A stretch of 64,000 nt of DNA, from NCBI GenBank assembly GCA_963738365.1, contig CAVTWH010000010.1:1364001-1428000 (forward strand), in the 5' to 3' direction. Source of the DNA: CAVTWH01 sp963738365 (GTDB taxonomy: Bacteria > Actinomycetota > Actinomycetes > Mycobacteriales > Micromonosporaceae). The notes below the pieces were generated by a model. That model was not told where the DNA came from and ran no database searches. It was given only the letters and a program-made list of their open reading frames with translations. Shown here one piece after another: positions 15,241-23,111 of the stretch (position 1 is the first letter of the stretch; each line of letters starts with the position of its first letter). Both the position numbers and the translations under genes were made by a program.

Positions 15241-16877
15241 GCCGCACCCCCCTCGGCCAGCCGCCGGGCCGCCGAACGCACCGCGCGCCCCAGACTCTCG
15301 CTCCGGTCGTCGCCGGTGCCGGCGCCCCAGCGGACCAGCGGACCGACCGCCGCCTCCAGGTAGCAGACCCAGTCCTCGCGGACCCCCGGCTCCGGCGCCT
15401 GGAACACCGCCTCCCGGACCGTGCCCGGCCGCCCGGCGCCGGCCCGCAGCCCGTCGAGGGCGGCCTGCGCGCCGTCCGGCGCGACGTCCGCACCGCGGTC
15501 CGCCTCGTGCAGGTACTCGGCGGTGAACCACTCCTGCAGCGCCGCCGGGGTGACCTCGCCGCCGCGCTCGGCCGCGGTCTGCACCACGGCGGCGAACTCG
15601 ATCTGCAGCCGGCGGGGCAGCTCGTAGCCGTGCTCGGTGCGCATCAGGTAGGCGATGCCGCCCTTGCCGGACTGCTTGTTGATCCGGATGAGCGCCTTGT
15701 AATCCTGGCCGACGTCGCGCGGGTCGACCGGCAGGTAGGGCACGTCCCACAGCGTCTCACCGCTGTCCTGGTGCGCCTTGAGACCCTTGTTGATCGCGTC
15801 CTGGTGCGAGCCGGCGAAGGAGGTGTAGGCGAAGTCGCCGACCCACGGGTGACGGGGCGAGACCGGCATCTGGTTGCAGTGCTCCACGATCCGCCGCGCC
15901 TCGGCCAGGTCGCTCAGGTCCAGGCCGGGGTCGATGCCCTGGGACAGCAGGTTCATGGCCAGCGTGATGAGGCAGACGTTGCCGGCCCGCTCGCCGTTGC
16001 CGAACAGCGTGCCCTCCACCCGCTGCGCGCCGGCCAGCAGCGCCAGTTCGGTGGTCGCGATGCCGCTGCCCCGGTCGTTGTGCACGTGCAGGGTCAGGAT
16101 GATCGCGTCGCGGTACGCCAGATGGCGCCCCATCCACTCGATGCGGTCGGCGAACTCGTTCGGCGGATAGCACTCCACGGTCGCCGGCAGCACGATGCGC
16201 ACCTGGTCGGCCGGCTCGGGCCGCCACCGGTCCAGCACGGCGTTGCACACCTCGAGGGCGAACTCCGGCTCGGTCTGGCTGAACGACTCGGTGCCGTACT
16301 GCAGGAAGATCTCGGTGCCCGGCAGCGAGTCGCGCAGCTTCAGCGCGGTCTCGGCGCCCTGCAGCGCCAGCGCCCGCACCTCGTCGCGGGACATGCCGAA
16401 CACCACCCGCCGCTGGGTCGGCGACGTCGGGTTGAACACCTGCAGCACGACCCGGCGGGCGCCGGTGACCGCCTTGACGGTGTCCTCGATCATCCCGTCC
16501 CGGATCGGGGACATCACCTGGATCGTCACGTCGTCGGGGATCACACCGCGCTCGATGACGTCCCGGGTGAACTCCAGATCCGCCCGGCTGGACAGCGGAA
16601 ACCCGACCTCGATCTCCTTGAAACCGAGCCGGACCAGCAGGTCGAACATCTGGCGCTTGCGCTCGAGGTCCATCGGGTCGAGCAACGCCTGGTTGCCGTC
16701 GCGCAGATCGACACTGCACCAGATCGGGGCGTGCTCCGGCACCCGGTCCGGCCAGGTGCGGTCGGGCAGGCCGAACGGCTGGTACCGGCGGTACTTCGCC
16801 GCCGGTGAATGGTCGCGGAGGCCCTGCTTGAACTCGTCCACTGCCGCATTCTCGGCGCCGCCCACAAGCACCCGCAT
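15237..16877 (-). CDS. leuA: 2-isopropylmalate synthase-type enzyme
   Basis: 546 residues. It condenses acetyl-CoA with a 2-oxo acid. The catalytic DRE-TIM region is intact: WCSVDLRDGNQALLDPM, HVHNDRG with its two metal histidines, and LFGNGERAGN. This is the longer LeuA type typical of actinomycetes (YRRYQPFGLPDRTWPDR), but the usual C-terminal regulatory domain looks short: only about 110 residues follow LPYLP-like VPYLPVDPRDVG, so leucine feedback may be altered. The start is uncertain; the ATG at 16877 is used. Substrate selectivity cannot be read from sequence; context suggests a chlorinated 2-oxo acid. Confidence 0.9.
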   Translation of the reverse strand: MRVLVGGAENAAVDEFKQGLRDHSPAAKYRRYQPFGLPDRTWPDRVPEHAPIWCSVDLRDGNQALLDPMDLERKRQMFDLLVRLGFKEIEVGFPLSSRADLEFTRDVIERGVIPDDVTIQVMSPIRDGMIEDTVKAVTGARRVVLQVFNPTSPTQRRVVFGMSRDEVRALALQGAETALKLRDSLPGTEIFLQYGTESFSQTEPEFALEVCNAVLDRWRPEPADQVRIVLPATVECYPPNEFADRIEWMGRHLAYRDAIILTLHVHNDRGSGIATTELALLAGAQRVEGTLFGNGERAGNVCLITLAMNLLSQGIDPGLDLSDLAEARRIVEHCNQMPVSPRHPWVGDFAYTSFAGSHQDAINKGLKAHQDSGETLWDVPYLPVDPRDVGQDYKALIRINKQSGKGGIAYLMRTEHGYELPRRLQIEFAAVVQTAAERGGEVTPAALQEWFTAEYLHEADRGADVAPDGAQAALDGLRAGAGRPGTVREAVFQAPEPGVREDWVCYLEAAVGPLVRWGAGTGDDRSESLGRAVRSAARRLAEGGAA

Positions 16878-16886
16878 CCATCGGAG

Positions 16887-16904
16887 GTCGTAGTGGCCTA
16901 CGAC
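16887..16904. promoter_or_regulatory. Inverted repeat in divergent leuA/leuC promoter region
   Basis: GTCGTAG, 4-nt spacer, CTACGAC: perfect 7-bp arms between the divergent leuD-leuA and leuC-leuB-ilvE operons. It is well placed to be an operator controlling both. No regulator can be assigned. Confidence 0.45.
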
Positions 16905-16978
16905 GTGGGTACCGCCGGCTGCCACCTTGGGGCACGATTGCTTGAACCGCCGCGCCGGTCCCCGCAATGATCGCTGTC

Positions 16979-18379
16979 ATGGGTCTGACGCTCGCCGAGA
17001 AGTTGTGGCAGTCGCATCTGGTCGACCGCGCCGACGGGCTGCCGGATCTGCTGTACATCGATCTGCATTTCATGCACGAAATGACCAGCCCGCAGGCGTT
17101 CGACGGGCTGCGGGCGGCCGGCCGCGGGGTGCGCCGGCCGGATCTCACCGTCGCCACCGCCGACCACAACGTGCCGACGGACCCGCAGGGCCGGCTGTTC
17201 ATCACCGACCCGATCTCCCGCGCCCAGGTGGCGGCGCTGCGCCGCAACTGCGCCGAGTTCGGCGTGCGGATGTACGACCTCGACCACCCCGAGCAGGGGA
17301 TCGTCCACGTCATCGGCCCGCAGCTCGGGCTGACCCAGCCGGGGATGACGATCGTCTGCGGCGACAGCCACACCAGCACCCACGGCGCGCTCGGCGCGCT
17401 GGCGTTCGGCATCGGTACCAGCGAGGTCGAGCACGTCCTGGCCACCCAGACGCTGCCCGTGGCGCGCCCGCGGACGATGGCGGTCGAGGTGTCCGGCGCA
17501 CTGCCCGCCGACGTCACGGCGAAGGACCTGGCCCTGGCCATCATCGCCGAGGTCGGCACCGGCGGCGGGCAGGGGCACATCATCGAGTACCGCGGCGAGG
17601 CCGTCCGCGCCCTGTCGGTGGAGTCCCGGCTGACCCTGTGCAACATGTCGATCGAAGCGGGCGCCCGGGCCGGGCTGGTGGCGCCGGACGAGCGCACCCT
17701 GGAGTACCTGCGGGGCCGTCCACACGCCCCGACCGGCGCCGAGTGGACGGCGGCCGAGGCGGACTGGCGCGAGCTGCACACCGACGACGACGCCGAGTTC
17801 GACCGCCGCGTCACGCTCGACGCCAGCTCGCTCAGCCCGTTCGTGACCTGGGGCACCAACCCCGGGCAGGGCGGCCCGCTGGCCGGGCGGGTCCCCGACC
17901 CGGAGTCGTTCGGCGACCCCGGCGAGCGGGCGGCGGCCCGGCGCGCCCTGGCGTACATGGACCTGGCGCCGGGCACGCCGCTGCGCCAGATCGCCGTCGA
18001 CACCGTGTTCGTCGGCTCCTGCACCAACGGGCGGATCGAGGACCTGCGGGTGGCGGCCGAGGTGCTGCGCGGGCGGCGGCTCTCCGGCGACGTACGGATG
18101 CTCGTCGTGCCGGGCTCGACAGCCGTGCGCGAGCAGGCCGAGCGGGAGGGGCTGGACGAGGTGTTCCTCGCCGCCGGCGCGGAGTGGCGCACCGCCGGGT
18201 GCTCCATGTGCATCGGTGTGAACCCCGACCGGCTGGGCCCCGGCCGGCGCACCGCGTCGACCTCCAACCGCAACTTCGAGGGCCGGCAGGGCGACGGCAC
18301 CCGCACCCACCTGGTCTCGCCCGGCATTGCCGCAGCCACCGCGGTCCTCGGCCGCCTCGCCGCACCGTCCGAGCTGTGA
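16979..18379 (+). CDS. leuC: 3-isopropylmalate dehydratase large subunit
   Basis: 466 residues, normal for LeuC of the aconitase family. The start at 16979 gives MGLTLAEKLW, the usual LeuC N-terminus; an ATG at 16967 is in frame. Fe-S ligands are present: GSCTNGR around residue 347 and CSMCIGV with cysteines near 408 and 411. Family stretches TADHNVPT and GDSHTSTHGALGALAFGIGTSEVEHVLATQ are intact. It overlaps leuB by 4 bp and should pair with LeuD at 14638-15240 to isomerise the alkylmalate intermediate. Confidence 0.94.
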   Translation: MGLTLAEKLWQSHLVDRADGLPDLLYIDLHFMHEMTSPQAFDGLRAAGRGVRRPDLTVATADHNVPTDPQGRLFITDPISRAQVAALRRNCAEFGVRMYDLDHPEQGIVHVIGPQLGLTQPGMTIVCGDSHTSTHGALGALAFGIGTSEVEHVLATQTLPVARPRTMAVEVSGALPADVTAKDLALAIIAEVGTGGGQGHIIEYRGEAVRALSVESRLTLCNMSIEAGARAGLVAPDERTLEYLRGRPHAPTGAEWTAAEADWRELHTDDDAEFDRRVTLDASSLSPFVTWGTNPGQGGPLAGRVPDPESFGDPGERAAARRALAYMDLAPGTPLRQIAVDTVFVGSCTNGRIEDLRVAAEVLRGRRLSGDVRMLVVPGSTAVREQAEREGLDEVFLAAGAEWRTAGCSMCIGVNPDRLGPGRRTASTSNRNFEGRQGDGTRTHLVSPGIAAATAVLGRLAAPSEL

Positions 18380-19434
18380 CCGTGGCCGGACAACGGATCG
18401 TGCTGCTGCCCGGCGACGGCGTCGGCCCCGAGGTCACCGCCGGCGCCGTCGAGGTGCTGCGGGCGGTCGGCTCGTTCGACCTCGCCGAGTACCCGATCGG
18501 CGCGGCGGCGATCGCGGCGAGCGGGGTGCCGCTGCCGCCGGCCACCCTGGCGGCGTGCGTCGCCGCCGACGCGGTGCTGCTCGGCGCGGTCGGCACCGGC
18601 GTGCCGCCCCAGCCCGATGCGCCGCGCCCGGAGCAGGGCGTGCTCGACCTGCGCGTCGGGCTGGGCGTCTATGCCAACATCCGACCGGTACGGGCGTTCC
18701 CCGCCCTGGCCGACGCCAGTCCGCTGCGGCCCGAGCGCATCCACGGCGTCGACCTGCTGATCGTGCGGGAACTGACCGGCGGCCTGTACTTCGGCCGGCG
18801 CGGCCGCACCGCGCACGACGCCTTCGACACCTGCGTGTACACGGCGGCCGAGATCGAGCGGGTCAGCCGGGTCGCCTTCGCGCTGGCCCTCGCCCGCGGG
18901 CGCGGCGCCCGCGTCACCTCGGTCGACAAGGCCAACGTGCTGGACACGTCGCGGCTGTGGCGCGAAGTGGTGCAGGGCGTGGCCGAGCGGGAGTACCCCG
19001 GCGTCGAACTCGAGCACATGCTCGTGGACACGGCCGCCATGCGCCTGGTCACGCAGCCGCGCCGGTTCGACGTGATCCTGACGGAGAACATGTTCGGCGA
19101 CATCCTCAGCGACGCCGCGGCGGCGATCGGCGGCTCGATCGGGCTGCTGCCCAGCGCGTCGCTGGCCGCCGTGCCGGGGCCGGAGGGCGTACCCGGGCTG
19201 TTCGAACCGGTGCACGGCTCGGCGCCGGACATCGCCGGCCGCGGCGTGGCCAACCCGATCGGCGCGATCCTGTCAGCGGCGCTGCTGCTGCGCCAGGCGC
19301 TCGGGCGGGCCGCCGAGGCCGACGCGGTGGAGCGGGCCGTGGACCGGGTGTTCGCCGACGGCCTGCGTACCACCGACCTCGGCGGCCGGCTCGGCGGCGA
19401 AGAGGTCACCCGCGCCGTCGTCGCGCGTCTGTAA
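18376..19434 (+). CDS. leuB: 3-isopropylmalate dehydrogenase-type enzyme
   Basis: 352 residues, normal LeuB length. It oxidatively decarboxylates 3-alkylmalates to 2-oxo acids with NAD. Motifs: LLPGDGVGPEV at the N-terminus, RELTGGLYFG with the catalytic Tyr, the Lys in VDKANVLDTSRLW, the metal Asp region LTENMFGDILSDAAAAIGGS and EPVHGSAPDIAGRGVANP. The GTG start overlaps the leuC stop (GTGA), and ilvE begins 20 bp later, so leuC-leuB-ilvE form one operon. Confidence 0.94.
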   Translation: MTVAGQRIVLLPGDGVGPEVTAGAVEVLRAVGSFDLAEYPIGAAAIAASGVPLPPATLAACVAADAVLLGAVGTGVPPQPDAPRPEQGVLDLRVGLGVYANIRPVRAFPALADASPLRPERIHGVDLLIVRELTGGLYFGRRGRTAHDAFDTCVYTAAEIERVSRVAFALALARGRGARVTSVDKANVLDTSRLWREVVQGVAEREYPGVELEHMLVDTAAMRLVTQPRRFDVILTENMFGDILSDAAAAIGGSIGLLPSASLAAVPGPEGVPGLFEPVHGSAPDIAGRGVANPIGAILSAALLLRQALGRAAEADAVERAVDRVFADGLRTTDLGGRLGGEEVTRAVVARL

Positions 19435-19453
19435 CTGTGAGGGAGGAGCTCTG

Positions 19454-20389
19454 ATGGCCAGTCCGCCGTTGTCGGCGTACACCTTCTGGGACGGCGAGGC
19501 CGGCGGCCGCGACATTCCCTTCGGCAGCAGCAGCGTGCAGCACGGTTCCGCGGTCTTCGAGGGCATCCGCGGCTACCCCACGCCCGACGGCCCGGCGCTG
19601 TTCCGGCTCGACGACCACCTGCAGCGGCTGCTGACCTCCGCCCGGGCGCTCGGCATCGGCCACGGCTACGACCTGGCCGGCATCCGGGCGTTCGTGCTGT
19701 CGGCCACCGCGGCGACCGGCCTGGCCGACTGCTACGTGCGGCCCGGGCTGTGGGCGCGCGATCCGTACCTGAGCATCGACATCGGTCGGCTGCCGTTCAC
19801 CCTCGGCGTCGAGATCTGGCCGATGGGGTCCGGCGAGGCGCCGCCCGCCCCGATGCGGCTGACCGTCTCGCCGTGGCGGCGGCCGAGCCCGTCGTCGTTC
19901 CCGACCGGCGTCAAGGCGGTCGGCGCCTACGCCAACTCGGCGCTGGCGAAGGCGGCCGCGGCGGCCGTCGGCTGCGACGACGCGGTGCAGCTCGATCCCG
20001 GCTCCGGCCGGGTCGCGGAGGCCACCACGTCCAACGTCTTCCTGGTACGCGACGGGGTGCTGCGCACGCCGTGGCTACGCGAGAGCCTGCTGGCCGGGAT
20101 CACCCGCGACACCGTGCTCGCGCTGGCCCGGCAGCTCGCCGTGCCGGTCGAGGAGGCGCCGGTCGAGCCCGAGGAGCTCTCCTCGGCCGCCGAGGTGTTC
20201 CTCACCGGCACGGCAAGCGAGCTGGTCCCGGCGGGCTGGCTCGACGGGCGGCCCTACCCCGGGCACCGGCCGGTGTTCGACGCGATCCACGCCGCCTTCC
20301 GCGACACCGTGCGGGGCCGGCGGGCCGCCGCTCACGGCTGGCTGACGCCGGTCGGCGCCGCCCGCGTGGCGGTGGCCGAGACGAGCTGA
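19454..20389 (+). CDS. ilvE: Branched-chain-type amino acid aminotransferase
   Basis: 311 residues of PLP fold-type IV. The PLP lysine is in TGVKAVGAYANS; VAEATTSNVFLV and TPWLRESLLAGITRDTVL are typical of the phosphate and substrate loops, and FEGIRGY is at the N-terminus. It should convert a 2-oxo acid to the L-amino acid with glutamate as donor. GGGAGGAG precedes the ATG. As last gene of leuC-leuB-ilvE it is the likely final step, aminating the chain-extended 2-oxo acid. Its last 58 bp overlap the convergent LysR gene. Confidence 0.9.
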   Translation: MASPPLSAYTFWDGEAGGRDIPFGSSSVQHGSAVFEGIRGYPTPDGPALFRLDDHLQRLLTSARALGIGHGYDLAGIRAFVLSATAATGLADCYVRPGLWARDPYLSIDIGRLPFTLGVEIWPMGSGEAPPAPMRLTVSPWRRPSPSSFPTGVKAVGAYANSALAKAAAAAVGCDDAVQLDPGSGRVAEATTSNVFLVRDGVLRTPWLRESLLAGITRDTVLALARQLAVPVEEAPVEPEELSSAAEVFLTGTASELVPAGWLDGRPYPGHRPVFDAIHAAFRDTVRGRRAAAHGWLTPVGAARVAVAETS

Positions 20390-21351
20390 CCGGGTTGCCG
20401 GCGCTGCGGCGGCCGGGTTTCGGCGGCCACCGCGCGGCCCTGCGCGCACAGCGCGTCGAGCACCGCGCGGCACGCCGGCGACTCCGACGATCCGGCCCGC
20501 ACCAGGCCGAACAGCGTGCGGCCGGCCGGCGGGAAGCTCAGCGGCCGCAGGGCCACGCCCGGCGGTGGGCAGCCGATCGCCAGGGACGGCACCAGCGCGA
20601 CGCCGGCGCCGGTGGCCACCAGGGCCAGCGCCGCCGACCACTCGTTGACCCGGTGGCGGATGTCGGGCGTGAACCCGGCCATCGCGCAGGCAATGAGACC
20701 GGCCTCCGAGCACGGGCCGCCGGTGGCGCCCTGCACCCAGGCCGCGTCCGCGAGGCTGGACAGGTCGATCTCCCCGCCGGCCGGGGTGGCGCTGGCCGGC
20801 ACGGCGGCCACCAGCGGGTCGAACAGCAGCTCCACGCGGTCGAAGCGGGTATCGGCCCGGGACGGTGCCTCGCGGTGGTCGGCCGTCACGACGATGTCCA
20901 GCTCGCCGTTGTCCAGCCGGGCGAAGCAGCCCGGCGGCTCGGCCTCCTCCACGGTCACCTGGATGCCGGGGCTGCGGGCGGCCAGCTCGGCCCGGACCGG
21001 TGCGACCAGCCCGACGATGGCCGAGGCGAACGCGCCGACCACCACCCGGCCGACCTGGCCCTCGGCGTGTGCGAGCAGCTCGGCGCGGGCAATCTCGTGC
21101 TGGCGGCCGATCAGGGCGGCGTGCTCGAGCACCAGGTCGGCCTGCGCCGTCAGCCGCACCCGCCGGCCGTGGCGCGACACCAGGGGCACCCCGCCGATCT
21201 CCTGCGACAGGCGGGCGAGCTGCTGTGAGACAGCCGACGGCGTCAGGTGCATGGCATCGGCGACCGCTCCGATCGTCCCGCGGTCACGCAGCTCACGCAG
21301 GATGCGGACGCGACGCGGATCGATCGTGAAGTCCCTGCTAACGATTTCCAC
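20332..21351 (-). CDS. LysR-family transcriptional regulator
   Basis: 339 residues. The N-terminal winged helix reads LRELRDRGTIGAVADAMHLTPSAVSQQLARLSQEIG (quoted in two parts by motif: GAVADAMHLTPSAVS and QQLARLSQEIG), followed by a LysR substrate domain with VGAFASAIVGLVAPV. The start is a GTG at 21351, 50 bp from the divergent RidA gene, the usual LysR arrangement, so it probably controls the RidA-MFS pair and itself. The 3' end overlaps ilvE in antisense by 58 bp, which could let the two transcripts interfere. Confidence 0.92.
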   Translation of the reverse strand: MEIVSRDFTIDPRRVRILRELRDRGTIGAVADAMHLTPSAVSQQLARLSQEIGGVPLVSRHGRRVRLTAQADLVLEHAALIGRQHEIARAELLAHAEGQVGRVVVGAFASAIVGLVAPVRAELAARSPGIQVTVEEAEPPGCFARLDNGELDIVVTADHREAPSRADTRFDRVELLFDPLVAAVPASATPAGGEIDLSSLADAAWVQGATGGPCSEAGLIACAMAGFTPDIRHRVNEWSAALALVATGAGVALVPSLAIGCPPPGVALRPLSFPPAGRTLFGLVRAGSSESPACRAVLDALCAQGRAVAAETRPPQRRQPGQLVSATATRAAPTGVSQP

Positions 21352-21401
21352 GACTAAACTCTAACTGGACCTGACGTATCCGGGCCGGGAGAATTTGGAA
21401 C

Positions 21402-21800
21402 ATGACGCACAAGCGCACCATATTCTCGTCCGGCTCCAAGTGGGAGCCGCTGGTCGGATACTCGCGCGCGGTCAAGGTCGGGCCGTTCGTGTCGATCTCC
21501 GGGACCTCGGCCTCCGGGCCCGACGGGCCGGTCGGCGGCGCCGACGCCGGTAAGCAGGCGGCCGAGATCTTCAGTCGGCTCGCCGAGGCCCTGCGCACCG
21601 CCGGGGCCGACGTCGGCGACGTCGTCCGCACCCGGGTGTACCTCACCGACCTCGCCGACTTCGACGCCGTGGCAAAGGAGCATGCGGCGCTGTTCTCCGA
21701 GATCCGCCCGGCGACCACCTTCCTGCAGATCTCCGCGCTGGCCAGCCCTGACCTCCTGGTCGAGGTCGAGGTCGACGCGATCATCGCCGCCGAGCTGTGA
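21402..21800 (+). CDS. RidA/YjgF-family protein
   Basis: 132 residues of the YjgF/Rid fold: GYSRAVKVGPFVSISGTSA at the N-terminus and VVRTRVYLTDLADFDAV in the middle. RidA proper hydrolyses reactive enamine/imine products of PLP enzymes and needs an arginine just before the last strand. Here that position reads ISALASPDLLVEVEVD with Ala instead of Arg, so it is probably not a canonical RidA deaminase but another Rid subgroup. It lies 12 bp before the MFS gene. A protective or small-molecule role in handling a reactive chlorinated amino acid is possible but unproven. Confidence 0.88.
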   Translation: MTHKRTIFSSGSKWEPLVGYSRAVKVGPFVSISGTSASGPDGPVGGADAGKQAAEIFSRLAEALRTAGADVGDVVRTRVYLTDLADFDAVAKEHAALFSEIRPATTFLQISALASPDLLVEVEVDAIIAAEL

Positions 21801-21812
21801 GCGCCAGCTGAC

Positions 21813-23042
21813 ATGACCGCCCCCGCCGGCCGCTGGTCGTCACGGTTCGTCGGCACGGCCTTCGCGATGGCCGTGCTGATCGTCGGGACCAACATGCCGA
21901 GCCCGCTCTACGCGGTGTACGCGCAGCGCTTCGGGTTTTCGCCGCTGACCGTCACGCTCATCGTCTCCGTCTACGTCGCCGTGCTGCTGCCCTCGATGCT
22001 GGTGCTCGGCCCGCTCGCCGACCGCGGCGGGCTGCGGCCGGTGCTGCTGCCCGCGTTCGTCGTGGCGCTCGGCGCTGCGGTGCTGTTCAGCCTGGCCGAC
22101 GCGACCTGGTGGCTGTTCGTCGCGCGGGCCGCCCAGGGCGTCGCGGTGGGGACGGCCTCGGCGCCGCTCACGGTCGCCCTGGTGCGCACCGAGCCGAACG
22201 GCGACCGGCGGCGGGCGTCGCTGATCGGCGCGCTGATGACCACCGGCGCGGCGGGGCTCGGTCCGGTGCTCGCCGGTGCGCTCGCGCAGTACGGCCCGGC
22301 CCAACTGCGCACCACCTATCTGGTGGAGGCGGGCCTGCTCGCCGTCGCGCTGGTCGCCGTGTCCGCGCTGCCGAGCACGCCGGAGGCCGGCCCGAGGCGC
22401 TGGCAGGTGCGCCGCCCGGAGATCCCCGCGACGGGCCGGGCGTCGTTCCTCGTCGCGTCGATCGCGAGCTTCCTGGCCTGGGCGGTCGCCTACGTGGTGC
22501 TGGCGTTGCTGCCCTCCTTCGTGCGCAACGTGCTGCACAGTCACAACCTCCTGCTCGGCGGCACCGTCTCCGGTGGGCTGCTGCTGTGCGCCGCGGTGGT
22601 CCAGGTGGCCTGCGCGCGGTGGCCGACGTTCCGGTCGCTCGGCATCGGCCTCGCCCTGCTCTCCCTGGGCCTGGCCGGCCTGTTCGCCGCCGGCTTCGTG
22701 GTCTCCGCCCCGCTGCTGCTGCTGACCGTCGTGGTGGCCGGCGCGGGTCAGGGCCTGGCCTTCATGGGCGCCATGCGGCGCGTCAACGACCTGGCCCGGC
22801 CCGAGCAGCGCGCAGGGGTGCTGGCCACGTTCTACGTCATCACCTACCTGGGCGGCGGCGGCCCGGTGATCATCGTGGGCCTGCTCGCCACCGAGGTGAT
22901 GAGCCTCACCCACGCCGTGCAGACCGCGGCCGTCGTGCTGCTCGGCGCGTGCCTGCTCACGCTGCTCGCCCTGGACCGCACCGACCGCGTGCGCCCGTCC
23001 ACCGCCCCATCCGGCGACCTGGTCAGGACCGCCGCGGATTGA
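21813..23042 (+). CDS. MFS exporter
   Basis: 409 residues with about twelve membrane segments and a motif-A-like LADRGGLRPVLLP loop between segments 2 and 3. VARAAQGVAVGTASAPLTVALV is typical of drug-efflux MFS members. It follows RidA closely in one operon under a divergent LysR regulator. The best guess is export of the cluster product, with some self-protection; substrate is unknown. Confidence 0.88.
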   Translation: MTAPAGRWSSRFVGTAFAMAVLIVGTNMPSPLYAVYAQRFGFSPLTVTLIVSVYVAVLLPSMLVLGPLADRGGLRPVLLPAFVVALGAAVLFSLADATWWLFVARAAQGVAVGTASAPLTVALVRTEPNGDRRRASLIGALMTTGAAGLGPVLAGALAQYGPAQLRTTYLVEAGLLAVALVAVSALPSTPEAGPRRWQVRRPEIPATGRASFLVASIASFLAWAVAYVVLALLPSFVRNVLHSHNLLLGGTVSGGLLLCAAVVQVACARWPTFRSLGIGLALLSLGLAGLFAAGFVVSAPLLLLTVVVAGAGQGLAFMGAMRRVNDLARPEQRAGVLATFYVITYLGGGGPVIIVGLLATEVMSLTHAVQTAAVVLLGACLLTLLALDRTDRVRPSTAPSGDLVRTAAD

Positions 23043-23111
23043 GCCCGCGCCCCCCGGGTCGATCCGTCCTCGGTGACATCTCCATGCCGCGGCTACGGCT
23101 CCACGGACAGG

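Noticed and set aside
15757..19215. Open minus-strand frame of over 1100 codons across leuA, leuC and leuB
   Set aside because: It is the antisense shadow of GC-rich coding DNA; its protein is low-complexity Arg/Pro/Ala text and the overlapping leu genes have clear motifs.
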